A stretch of DNA of 64,000 bases from the NCBI RefSeq assembly GCF_902167145.1, contig NW_023367391.1, forward strand, positions 1 through 64,000, given 5' to 3'. The position numbers and the translations under genes were made by a program. Shown here piece by piece: positions 36,427 to 46,586 of this stretch; position 1 is the first letter of the stretch; each line of letters starts with the position of its first letter. Under the pieces are notes generated by a model, which saw nothing but the letters and a program-made list of their open reading frames with translations, ran no database searches and was not told where the DNA came from. Source of the stretch: Zea mays. Taxonomy: Eukaryota > Streptophyta > Magnoliopsida > Poales > Poaceae.

Positions 36427-37020
36427 ATTGAAAGTCGCCTAGAGGGGGGGTGAATAGGGCGAAACTGAAATTTACAAATATAAACACAACTACAAGCCGG
36501 GTTAGCGTTAGTAATAAAGAAACGAGTCCGCGAGAGAGGGTGGAAAACAAATCGCAAGCAAATGAAGAGTGTGACACGCGGATTTGTTTTACCGAGGTTC
36601 AGTTCTTGCAAACCTACTCCCCGTTGAGGAGGCCACAAAGGCCGGGTCTCTTTCAACCCTTCCCTCTCTCAAACGATCCCACGGATCGAGTGAGCTTTCT
36701 CTTCTCAATCACTTGGAACACAAAGTTCCCACAAGGGCCACCACACAATTGGTGCCTCTTGCCTCGATTACAAGTGAGTGCTTGATCGTAATGAAAGAAT
36801 CAAGAAAGCACGATTGCAAAAAGGCCAAGCGACAAGAGCGACGAATAACACACGGATCACTTTCTCTCTCAAGTCACTAATCACTAATGATCTCTTTTCT
36901 CAATTGTGAAACTTGGAGAGATGGAGGCTTTGAATGTGTCTTGGAATGGAATGCTAGCTCTTGTATTGAATGTTGAAGGTTGGAATGCTTGGATTAAGTG
37001 AATGGAGGTGGTTGGGGTTG

Positions 37021-37028
37021 TATTTATA
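37021..37028 (-). promoter_or_regulatory. TATA box of LTR 2
   Basis: Same TATAAATA as in LTR 1; here it could drive the left internal region, giving the block a second internal promoter. Confidence 0.65.
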
Positions 37029-37067
37029 GCCACCAACCACTTCCTAGCCGTTGCTCCATTCTGCTGA

Positions 37068-37529
37068 GCGCGGACGGTCCGCGTGCCAGGTCCGGACGGT
37101 CCGCCCCAGTAGATCAACGGCTGAAAATGCAACGGTCAGCAGTAACGGCTATATCAACGGCTATATTGCATTTAATGCGTTGTCAGATGTCAGACAGACC
37201 TAGTCGCGGACGGTCCGCGATCCTGGCCCGGACGGTCCGCGAACCCGCTATAATTCATTTCTCCGAACCCGTCACCTTCGGGTTTTTCGGTTTCTCACCT
37301 ACCGGACGGTCCGCGCCAGAGGCCGGACGGTCCGCGCAAGGGCTCGGACGGTCTTTGCTTTTCCTCCGGACAGTCCATAGTGTAGACTTCGATTTTTGCA
37401 TTGGTTCTGGCCGAGTGACATCCTTGTGTCGCGGACGGTCCGCCGCAAGGGCCCGGACAGTCCGCGCTTGGCCTGTTTTTCCAAAAAGCTTCTCCTGTCC
37501 GGAATAATCTACGGTATTTCGGACAGTCG
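37068..37529. promoter_or_regulatory. U3 cluster of GGACGGTCCG palindromes, LTR 2
   Basis: Equivalent of 21647-22108. The copy at about 37205-37220 keeps the CGCGGACGGTCCGCG palindrome that LTR 1 has lost by one substitution. Confidence 0.7.
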
Positions 37530-37669
37530 ATTTAGTATGGTTATAGATGAACCTTTGGCACCTGTAGAACATATAATCTAGAGCAAAACTAGTCAGTCCA
37601 ATTGTTTGTGTTGGGCAATTCAACCACCAAAATTATATAGGAACTAGGTGTAAGCCTAATTCCCTTTCA

Positions 37670-38501
37670 ATCTCCCCCTTTTTGGTGATTGATGCCAACA
37701 CAAACCAAAGCAAATGTAGAAGTGCATAATTGAACTAGTTTGCATAATGTAAGTGCAAAGGTTGCTTGGAATTGAGCCAATATAAATGCTTACAAGATAT
37801 GCATGGATTGTTTCTTCATTTTTAACATTTTGGACCACGCTTGCACCACATGTTTTGTTTTTGCAAAATCTTTTGTAAATCTTTTCAAAGTTCTTTTGCA
37901 AATAGTCAAAGGCAAATGAATAAGATTTTGAGAAGCATTTTCAAGATTTGAAATTTTCTCCCCCTGTTTCAAATGCTTTTCCTTTGACTAAACAAAACTC
38001 CCCCTAAATGAGATTCTCCTCTTAGTGTTCAAGAGGGTTTTGATGTATCATTTTGAAATACTACTTTCTCCCCCTTTTGAACACAATAGGATACCAATTG
38101 AAAATATTCAACACTTAAGTTAAGTTTTTGAAATTGGTGGTGGTGCGGTCCTTTTGCTTTGGGCTCTTACTTTCTCCCCCTTTGGCATGAATCGCCAAAA
38201 ACGGAATCATTAGAGCCCTCGAAGTGCTTTCTTCCCCTTTGGTCATAAATAAATGAGTTAAGATTATACCAAAGACGAAGTCCTTTTGCTTGGTGCTCAA
38301 GTTTTCTCCCCCTTGAACGGAGAGTTGCTTGGAGCGACGGCGAAGGATGAGTTACGTAGTGGAAGCCTTTGTCTTCGCCGAAGACTCCAATTCCCTTTCA
38401 ATACACCTATGACTTGGTTTGAAATAGACTTGAAAACACATTAGTCATAGCATATGAAAGAGACATGATCAAAGGTATATAAAATGAGCTATATGTGCAA
38501 G
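37670..38501 (-). other. 3' noncoding region with multiple polypurine tracts, right copy
   Basis: Equivalent of 22249-23080, shifted by 15421 bases with no length change. The LTR-proximal tract is 37672-37683 and the additional tracts lie between about 37957 and 38313. No gene. Confidence 0.8.
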
Positions 38502-41500
38502 CTAGCAAAAGAAATTGCGCGAATCAAGAATATTGAGCTCATGCCTAAGTTTGTTAAAAGATTGTTCATCAAGAGGCTTGGTAAAGATATCGGCTAATTG
38601 ATCTTTAGTATTAATGTAAGAAATCTCGATATCTCCCTTTTGTTGGTGATCCCTCAAAAAGTGATACCGAATGGCTATGTGTTTAGTGCGGCTATGCTCG
38701 ACGGGATTGTCGGCCATTTTGATTGCACTCTCATTATCACATAGCAAAGGAACTTTGGTTAATTTGTAATCGTAGTCCCGCAGGGTTTGCCTCATCCAAA
38801 GCAATTGCGCGCAACAATGGCCTGCGGCAATATACTCGGCTTCGGCGGTGGAAAGAGCGACCGAATTTTGCTTCTTTGAAGCCCAAGACACCAAGGATCT
38901 TCCCAAGAACTGGCAAGTCCCCGATGTGCTCTTCCTATTGATTTTACACCCCGCCCAATCGGCATCCGAATAACCAATCAAATCAAATGTGGATCCCCAA
39001 GGATACCAAAGCCCAAACTTAGGAGTATAAGCCAAATATCTCAAGATTCGTTTTACGGCCGTAAGGTGAGCTTCCTTAGGGTCAGCTTGGAATCTTGCAC
39101 ACATGCATACGGAAAGCATAATATCCGGTCGAGATGCACATAAATAGAGTAAAGAACCTATCATCGACCGGTATACTTTTTGATCCACGGACTTACCTCC
39201 CGTGTCGAGGTCGAGATGCCCATTAGTTCCCATGGGTGTCTTGATGGGTTTGGCATCCTTCATCCCAAACTTGGTTAGAATGTCTTGAGTGTACTTCGTT
39301 TGGCTGATGAAGGTGCCCTCTTGGAGTTGTTTGACTTGGAATCCTAGAAAATACTTCAACTCCCCCATCATAGACATCTCGAACTTCTGTGTCATGATCC
39401 TACTAAACTCTTCACATGTAGACTCATTAGTAGACCCAAATATAATATCATCAACATAAATTTGGCATACAAACAAGTCATTTTCAAGAGTTTTAGTAAA
39501 GAGTGTGGGATCGGCCTTTCCGACTTTGAAGCCATTTGCAATAAGGAAATCTCTAAGGCATTCATACCATGCTCTTGGGGCTTGCTTGAGCCCATAAAGC
39601 GCCTTAGAGAGCTTATAGACATGGTTAGGATACTCACTGTCTTCAAAGCCGGGAGGTTGCTCAACATAGACCTCTTCCTTGATTGGTCCATTGAGGAAGG
39701 CACTTTTCACGTCCATTTGATAAAGCTTAAAGCCATGGTAAGTAGCATAGGCCAATAATATTCGAATTGACTCAAGCCTAGCTACGGGTGCATAGGTTTC
39801 ACCGAAATCCAAACCTTCGACTTGGGAGTATCCCTTGGCCACAAGTCGAGCTTTGTTCCTTGTCACCACACCATGCTCATCTTGCTTGTTGCGGAAGACC
39901 CATTTGGTTCCTACAACATTTTGGTTAGGACGTGGAACTAAATGCCATACCTCATTCCTAGTGAAGTTGTTGAGTTCCTCTTGCATTGCCACCACCCAAT
40001 CCGAATCTTGAAGTGCTTCCTCTACCCTGTGTGGCTCAATAGAGGAAACAAACGAGTAATGTTCGCAAAAGTGTGCAACACGAGATCTAGTGGTTACCCC
40101 CTTATGAATGTCGCCGAGGATGGTGTCGACGGGGTGATCTCGTTGGATTGCTTGGTGGACTCTTGGGTGTGGCGGCCTTTGCTCTTCATCCTCCTTGTCT
40201 TCCTCATTTGCATCTCCCCCTTGATCATTGCCATCATCTTGAGGTGGCTCATTTGCTTGATCTTCTACTTCATCAACTTGAGCTTCATCCTCATTTTGAG
40301 TTGGTGGAGATGCTTGCGTGGAGGAGGATGGTTGATCTTGTGTGTTTGGAGGCTCTTTGGATTCCTTAGGACACACATCCCCGATGGACATGTTCCTTAA
40401 CGCGATGCACGGAGCCTCGTCATCACCTATCTCATCAAGATCAACATGCTCTACTTGAGAGCCGTTAGTTTCATCAAACACAACGTCACATGAGACTTCA
40501 ACTAGTCCGGTGGACTTGTTAAAGACCCTATATGCCCTTGTGTTTGAGTCATAACCAAGTAAAAAGCCTTCTACAGTCTTAGGAGCAAATTTAGATTTTC
40601 TACCTCTTTTAACTAGAATAAAGCATTTGCTACCAAAGACTCTAAAATATGAAATGTTGGGCTTTCTACCGGTTAGGAGTTCATACGATGTCTTCTTGAG
40701 GATTCGGTGAAGATATAACCGGTTGATGGCGTAGCAAGCGGTGTTGACCGCCTCGGCCCAAAACCGATCTGAAGTCTTGTACTCATCAAGCATGGTCCTT
40801 GCCATGTCCAATAGAGTTCTATTCTTCCTCTCCACTACACCATTTTGTTGAGGTGTGTAGGGAGAAGAGAACTCATGCTTGATTCCCTCCTCCTCAAGGA
40901 AGCCTTCGATTTGAGAGTTCTTGAACTCCGTCCCGTTGTCGCTTCTAATTTTCTTGATCCTTAAGCCGAACTCATTTTGAGCCCGTCTCAAGAATCCCTT
41001 TAAGGTTTCTTGGGTTTGAGATTTTTCTTGTAAAAAGAATACCCAAGTGAAGCGAGAATAATCATCCACAATAACTAGACAGTACTTACTCCCGCCGATG
41101 CTTATGTAGGCTATTGGGCCGAATAGATCCATGTGCAGGAGCTCCAGTGGCCTGTCGGTCGTCATTATGTTCTTATGCGGATGATGAGAGCCAACTTGCT
41201 TTCCTGCTTGGCATGCGCTACAAATCCTGTCTTTCTCAAAATGAACATTTGTTAGTCCTAAAATGTGTTCTCCCTTTAGAAGCTTATGAAGATTCTTCAT
41301 CCCAACATGAGCTAGTCGGCGGTGCTAGAGCCAACCCATGTTAGTCTTAGCAATTAAGCAAGTGTCGAGTTCAGCTCTATCAAAATCTACCAAGTATAGC
41401 TGACCCTCTAACACTCCCTTAAATGCTATTGAATCATCACTTCTTCTAAAGACAGTGACACCTATATCAGTGAATAGACAGTTGTAGCCCATTTGACATA

Positions 41501-41744
41501 ATTGGGAAACAGAAACCAAGTTGTAATCTAAGGAATCAACAAGAAAAACATTGGAAATGGAATGGTCCGGAGATATAGCAATTTTACCCAAACCTTTGAC
41601 CAAACCTTGATTTCCATCCCCGAATGTGATAGCTCGTTGGGGATCTTGGTTTTTCTCATAGGAGGAGAACATTTTCTTCTCCCCTGTTATGTGGTTCGTG
41701 CACCCGCTGTCGAGTATCCAACTTGAGCCCCCGGATGCATAAAC
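38502..41744 (-). pseudogene. pol: Sirevirus pol, right copy, with one nonsense codon
   Basis: Same length and frame as the left pol (constant offset 15421, no indels). One TAG at 41325-41327 replaces the Trp codon that directly precedes the first zinc-binding His of the integrase N-terminal domain (residue 122 in left-copy numbering). The base change is C to T on the plus strand in a CAG context, typical of deaminated CHG-methylated cytosine. The ATG that opens the left-copy frame is ATA here. Downstream of the TAG, 932 codons from 41300 are open and keep the integrase D-35-E, YVDD and RNase H residues; the DLFGP motif keeps its Gly. Confidence 0.92.
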
Positions 41745-41757
41745 CTACAAAACAAGT

Positions 41758-42393
41758 TTAGTTCTTGACTTTAGGTACCCAAATGGTTTTGGGTCCTTTG
41801 GCATTAGACACAAGAACTTTGGGTACCCAAACCCAAGTCTTTGACCCCTTGTGCTTGCCCCCAACATATTTGGCAACTACCTTGCCGGATTTGTTAGTTA
41901 AAACATAAGATGCATCAAAAGTTTTAAAGGAAATGTTTTGATCATTTGATGCACTAGGAGTTTTCTTTCTAGACAACCTAGCACGGGTTGGTTGCCTAGA
42001 GCTAGATGTCTCACTCTTATACATAAAAGCATGGTTAGAACCAGAGTGAGACTTCCTAGAATGAATTTTTCTAATTTTGTCCTCGGGATAACCGGCAGGG
42101 TATAAAATGTAACCCTCGTTATCCTGAGGCATGGGAGCCTTGCCCTTAACAAAATTGGACAATCTTTTAGGAGGGGCATTAAGTTTGACATTGTCTCCCC
42201 TTTGGAAGCCAATGCCATCCTTGATGCCAGGGCGTCTCCCATTATAAAGCATGCTACGAGCAAATTTAAATTTCTCATTTTCTAGGTTGTGCTCGGCAAT
42301 TTTAGCATCTAATTTAGCTATATGATCATTTTGTTGTTTAATTAAAATCATGTGATCATGAATAGCATCTACATCAATATCTCTACATCTAGT
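41758..42393 (-). CDS. Sirevirus gag C-terminal extension, right copy
   Basis: In-frame continuation of gag beyond the TGA at 42394-42396 to a TAA at 41758-41760; the first ATG is at 42351. Same content as 26337-26972, with few residue changes. It would be translated only by readthrough of the TGA or by internal initiation. Confidence 0.7.
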   Translation of the reverse strand, partial: TRCRDIDVDAIHDHMILIKQQNDHIAKLDAKIAEHNLENEKFKFARSMLYNGRRPGIKDGIGFQRGDNVKLNAPPKRLSNFVKGKAPMPQDNEGYILYPAGYPEDKIRKIHSRKSHSGSNHAFMYKSETSSSRQPTRARLSRKKTPSASNDQNISFKTFDASYVLTNKSGKVVAKYVGGKHKGSKTWVWVPKVLVSNAKGPKTIWVPKVKN

Positions 42394-44445
42394 TCAAATA
42401 GTGACATGCTCAATGGTAGATGTAGAGGGTTTGCAAGAATTAAGTTCAACAATCTTAGCATGAAGTATATCATTCTTATCTCTAAGATCGGAAATTGTAA
42501 TTTTGCAAACATCAAAATCTTTAGCCTTAGCAAGCAATTTTTTATTTTCATCTCTAAGGCTAGCAAGGGAAATGTTTAATTCATCAATCCTAGCAAGCAA
42601 ATCATCATTATTATCTCTAGGATTGGGAATTGAAACATTGCAAACATGTGAATCAACCTTATTTAAACTAGCATTTTCATTCCTAAGGTTGTCAATCATC
42701 TCACGGCAAGTGCTTAGCTCACTAGATAATTTTTCACATTTTTCTACTTCTAGAGCATAAGCATTTTTAACCTTAACATGCTTCTTATTTTCTTTAATAA
42801 GGAAGTCCTCTTGGGTGTCCAAGAGATCATCCTTTTCATGAATGGCACTAATCAATTCATTAAGTTTTTCTTTTTGTTGCATGTTGAGGTTGGCAAAAAG
42901 AGAGCGCAAGTTATCCTCCTCATCACTAGCATTATCATCACTAGAAGACTCATATTTAGTGGATGATTTGGATTTTACCTTCTTTTTGCCGTCCTTTGCC
43001 ATGAGGCACTTGTGGCCGACGTTTGGGAAGAGAAGTCCCTTGGTGACGGCGATGTTGGCGGCGTCCTCGTCGTCGGAGGAGTCGCTTGAGCTTTCGTCGG
43101 AATCCCACTCCCGACAAACATGGGCATCTCCGCCCTTCTTCTTGTAGTACCTCTTCTTCTCCTTTCTTCTCCCTTTCTTGTCATTGCCTCGGTCACTGTC
43201 ACTTGATATAGGACATTTAGCAATAAAATGACCGGGCTTACCACATTTGTAGCAAACCTTCTTGGAGCGGGACTTGTAGTCTTTCCCCCTCCTCTGTTTG
43301 AGGATTTGGCGGAAGCTCTTGATGACTAGCGCCATTTCTTCATTGTCAAGCTTGGAGGCGTCTATTGGTTGTCGATTTGGTGTAGACTCCTTCTTTTCTT
43401 CCGTCGCTTTGAATGCGACGGGTTGAGCTTCGGATGTAGATGGATCATCAAGCTCGTTGATCTTCCTTGAGCCTTCGACCATGCACTCAAAACTTACAAA
43501 ATGCCCGATAACTTCCTCGGGGGTCATTTTAGTATATCTACGATTACCATGAATTAATTGAACTTGAGTAGGGTTAAGGAAAATAAGAGATCTTAGAATA
43601 ACCTTAACCACCTCGTGGTCATCCCACTTTACGCTCCCGAGGTTGCGCACTTGGTTCACCAAGGTCTTGAGCCGGTTGTACATATGTTGTGGCTCCTCCC
43701 CTTTGCGAAGCCGGAACCGACCGAGCTCCCCCTCGATCGTTTCCCGCTTGGTGATCTTGGTGAGCTCGTCTCCCTCGTGCGCGGTTTTGAGCAAATCCCA
43801 AACCTCCTTGGCGCTCTTCAACCCTTGAACTTTGTTATACTCCTCTCTACTCAAAGAGGCGAGGAGTATTGTTGTCGCTTGAGAGTTGAAGTGCTCGATT
43901 TGGGCCACCTCATCCTCGTCATAGTCTTTATCCCCTACTGACGGTACCTGTGCACCAAACTCAACAACATCCCATATACTTTTGTGGAGTGAGGTTAGAT
44001 GAAATCTCATTAAATCACTCCACCTAGCATAATCTTCACCATCAAAAGTTGGTGGTTTGCCTAATGGGACGGAAAGTAGAGGTGCATGTTTAGAAATGCG
44101 AGAATAGTGTAGGGGGATCTTACTAAACTTCTTACGCTCTTGGCGTTTACAAGTTACGGAGGGCGCATCGGAGTCGGAGGTTGATGTTGATGAAGTGTCG
44201 GTCTCGTAGTAGACCACTTTCCTCATCCTCTTTTGCTTGTCCCCGCTTCGATGCGGCTTGTGGGAAGAAGATTTTTCCTTCTTCTCTTTGTGGTGAGAAG
44301 AAGATTTCTTCTCCTTCCCTTTGTTGGAGGAGCTCTTCTTCTTCTCCCTCCTTTTGGTGCGGGACTCTTCCGATGAAGTGCTCCCGTGGCTTGTAGTGGG
44401 CTTTTCGCCGGTCTCCATCTCCTTCTTGGCGTGATCTCCCGACAT
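42394..44445 (-). CDS. gag: Sirevirus gag, right copy, uninterrupted core
   Basis: 683 residues from ATG 44443-44445 (the codon before it is GTG) to TGA 42394-42396. The start lies only 48 bases inside the LTR, next to the primer-binding site. Order: Lys/Ser/His-rich N-terminus (about 30-80), Thr/Ser/Asp patch (82-95), capsid-like UBN2 region (about 125-330) with PPTFDGEDYARW, zinc knuckle CX2CX4HX4C at C398, C401, H406, C411, acidic Ser/Asp stretches, then a long coiled coil from about 525. It packages RNA and forms virus-like particles in related copia elements. It is the only gag in the window not split by an insertion. The TGA is in both copies and the frame runs on for 211 codons, so it is either an old mutation or a readthrough stop. 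Confidence 0.92.
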   Translation of the reverse strand: MSGDHAKKEMETGEKPTTSHGSTSSEESRTKRREKKKSSSNKGKEKKSSSHHKEKKEKSSSHKPHRSGDKQKRMRKVVYYETDTSSTSTSDSDAPSVTCKRQERKKFSKIPLHYSRISKHAPLLSVPLGKPPTFDGEDYARWSDLMRFHLTSLHKSIWDVVEFGAQVPSVGDKDYDEDEVAQIEHFNSQATTILLASLSREEYNKVQGLKSAKEVWDLLKTAHEGDELTKITKRETIEGELGRFRLRKGEEPQHMYNRLKTLVNQVRNLGSVKWDDHEVVKVILRSLIFLNPTQVQLIHGNRRYTKMTPEEVIGHFVSFECMVEGSRKINELDDPSTSEAQPVAFKATEEKKESTPNRQPIDASKLDNEEMALVIKSFRQILKQRRGKDYKSRSKKVCYKCGKPGHFIAKCPISSDSDRGNDKKGRRKEKKRYYKKKGGDAHVCREWDSDESSSDSSDDEDAANIAVTKGLLFPNVGHKCLMAKDGKKKVKSKSSTKYESSSDDNASDEEDNLRSLFANLNMQQKEKLNELISAIHEKDDLLDTQEDFLIKENKKHVKVKNAYALEVEKCEKLSSELSTCREMIDNLRNENASLNKVDSHVCNVSIPNPRDNNDDLLARIDELNISLASLRDENKKLLAKAKDFDVCKITISDLRDKNDILHAKIVELNSCKPSTSTIEHVTI

Positions 44446-44475
44446 CACTTCGAGCGGTTAGGCTCTAATGAAGCA

Positions 44476-44491
44476 CCGAGCTTTGATACCA
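44476..44491 (-). other. Sirevirus primer-binding site, right copy
   Basis: TGGTATCAAAGCTCGG on the minus strand, two bases inside the LTR 3 end, identical to the left copy. Confidence 0.85.
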
Positions 44492-45085
44492 ATTGAAAGT
44501 CGCCTAGAGGCGGGGTGAATAGGGCGAAACTGAAATTTACAAATATAAACACAACTACAAGCCGGGTTAGCGTTAGTAATAAAGAAACGAGTCCGCGAGA
44601 GAGGGTGGAAAACAAATCGCAAGCAAATGAAGAGTGTGACACGCGGATTTGTTTTACCGAGGTTCGGTTCTTGCAAACCTACTCCCCGTTGAGGAGGCCA
44701 CAAAGGCCGGGTCTCTTTCAACCCTTCCGTCTCTCAAACGATCCCACGGATCGAGTGAGCTTTCTCTTCTCAATCACTTGGAACACAAAGTTCCCACAAG
44801 GGCCACCACACAATTGGTGCCTCTTGCCTCGATTACAAGTGAGTGCTTGATCGTAATGAAAGAATCAAGAAAGCACGATTGCAAAAAGGCCAACCGACAA
44901 GAGCGACGAATAACACACGGATCACTTTCTCTCTAAAGTCACTAATCACTAATGATCTCTTTTCTCAATTGTGAAACTTGGAGAGATGGAGGCTTTGAAT
45001 GTGTCTTGGAATGGAATGCTAGCTCTTGTATTGAATGTTGAAGGTTGGAATGCTTGGATGAAGTGAATGGAGGTGGTTGGGGTTG

Positions 45086-45093
45086 TATTTATA
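45086..45093 (-). promoter_or_regulatory. TATA box of LTR 3
   Basis: TATAAATA on the minus strand, about 590 bases before the inner LTR end; the promoter expected for the right copy, or for a read-through transcript of the whole block. Confidence 0.68.
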
Positions 45094-45132
45094 GCCACCA
45101 ACCACTTCCTAGCCGTTGCTCCATTCTGCTGA

Positions 45133-45594
45133 GCGCGGACGGTCCGCGTGCCAGGTCCGGAAGGTCCGCCCCAGTAGATCAACGGCTGAAAATGCAACGG
45201 TCAGCAGTAACGGCTATATCAACGGCTATATTGCATTTAATGCGTTGTCAGATGTCAGACAGACCTAGTCGCGGACGGTCCGCGATCCTGGCCCGGACGG
45301 TCCGCGAACCCGCTATAATTCATTTCTCCGAACCCGTCACCTTCGGGTTTTTCGGTTTCTCACCTACCGGACGGTCCGCGCCAGAGGCCGGACGGTCCGC
45401 GCAAGAGCTCGGACGGTCTTTGCTTTTCCTCCGGACAGTCCATAGTGTAGACTTCGATTTTTGCATTGGTTCTGGCCGAGTGACATCCTTGTGTCGCGGA
45501 CGGTCCGCCGCAAGGGCCCGGACAGTCCGCGCTTGGCCTGTTTTTCCAAAAAGCTTCTCCTGTCCGGAATAATCTATGGTATTTCGGACAGTCG
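45133..45594. promoter_or_regulatory. U3 cluster of GGACGGTCCG palindromes, LTR 3
   Basis: Equivalent cluster, with one unit altered to GGAAGGTCCG at 45160-45169. Confidence 0.7.
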
Positions 45595-45734
45595 ATTTAG
45601 TATGGTTATAGATGAACCTTTGGCACCTGTAGAACATATAATCTAGAGCAAAACTAGTCAGTCCAATTGTTTGTGTTGGGCAATTCAACCACCAAAATTA
45701 TATAGGAACTAGGTGTAAGCCTAATTCCCTTTCA

Positions 45735-45739
45735 ACCAT
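45735..45739. other. target-site duplication (right) of the Sirevirus block
   Basis: ACCAT directly after the terminal CA, matching 21003-21007. The next bases, TTCTTGGTCAAAAATCC, continue the interrupted knob monomer in register. Confidence 0.9.
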
Positions 45740-46586
45740 TTCTTGGTCAAAAATCCGTAGGTCTTAGCCTCTAGTATTATTGAAAATGGTCGCTCATGGC
45801 TATTTTCATAAAAAATGGGGGTTGTGTGGCCATTTATCATCGACTAGAGGCTCATAAACCTCACCCCACATATGTTTCCTTGCCATAGATTACATTCTTG
45901 GATTTCTGGTGGAGACCATTTCTTGGTCAAAAATCCGTAGGTGTTAGCCTTCGGTATTATTGAAAATGGTCGTTCATGGCTATTTTCGACACCCACATAT
46001 GTTTCCTTGCCATAGATCACATTCTTGGATTTCTGGTGGAGACCATTTCTTGGTCTAAAATCCGTAGGTGTTAGCCTCTAGTATTATTGAAAATGGTCGC
46101 TCATGGCTATTTTCAAGGTCGCTCATGGCTATTTTCATAAAAAATGGGGGTTGTGTGGCCATTTATCATCGACTAGAGGCTCATAAACCTCACCCCACAT
46201 ATGTTTCCTTGCCATAGATCACATTCTTGGATTTCTGGTGGAGACCATTTCTTGGTCAAAAACTCGTACGTCTTAGCCTTCGGTATTATTGAAAATGGTC
46301 GTTCATGGCTATTTTCGACAAAAATGGGGGTTGTGTGGCCATTGATCATCGACCAGAGGCTCGTACACCTCAACCACATATTTTTCCTTGCCATAGATCA
46401 CATTCTTGGATTTCTGGTGGAGACCATTTCTTGGTCAAAAATCCGTAGGTGTTAGCCTTCGGTATTATTGAAAATGGTCATTCATGGCTATTTTCGGCAA
46501 AATGGGGGTTGTGTGGCCATTGATCGTCGACCAGAGGCTCATACACCTCACCCCACATATGTTTCCTTGTCGTAGATCACATTCTT

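Larger units (their letters stand above)
36429..37669 (-). repeat. Sirevirus LTR 2 (shared middle LTR)
   Basis: 1241 bp, serving as 5' LTR for the left internal region and 3' LTR for the right one. It has only three private substitutions, at 36601, 36995 and 37512. No TSD-like ACCAT flanks it; it runs directly into a primer-binding site on one side and a polypurine tract on the other. Confidence 0.93.
21008..45734 (-). mobile_element. tandem Sirevirus-type Ty1/copia retrotransposon: LTR-internal-LTR-internal-LTR
   Basis: A 24.7-kb block with three 1241-bp LTRs (21008-22248, 36429-37669, 44494-45734) and two internal regions. All genes point left on the plus-strand map. The outer ends carry one 5-bp duplication, ACCAT, so the block behaves as one insertion in the knob. 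Copia order is visible in pol: protease, integrase, reverse transcriptase, RNase H. Sirevirus features are an extended gag with coiled coil, several polypurine tracts before the 3' LTR, and palindromic GGACGGTCCG repeats in U3. Opie/Ji is the likely maize family, from memory. Without the nested gypsy element and its duplication, the left internal region is 6827 bp and the right is 6824 bp; the difference is one codon in gag. Unequal recombination between LTRs or integration of a tandem cDNA are the candidate origins. Confidence 0.92.
44494..45734 (-). repeat. Sirevirus LTR 3 (outer 5' LTR)
   Basis: 1241 bp. Six private substitutions, at 44511, 44729, 44894, 44935, 45162 and 45406; the last two lie within the palindrome cluster and one breaks a GGACGGTCC unit. 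On the coding strand this is the 5' LTR that would promote the right-hand gag-pol. Confidence 0.93.

Noticed and set aside
21008..45734. Two independent Sirevirus insertions side by side
   Set aside because: That would need four LTRs and two duplications. Only three LTRs and one ACCAT pair are present, with the middle LTR joined directly to internal sequence on both sides.
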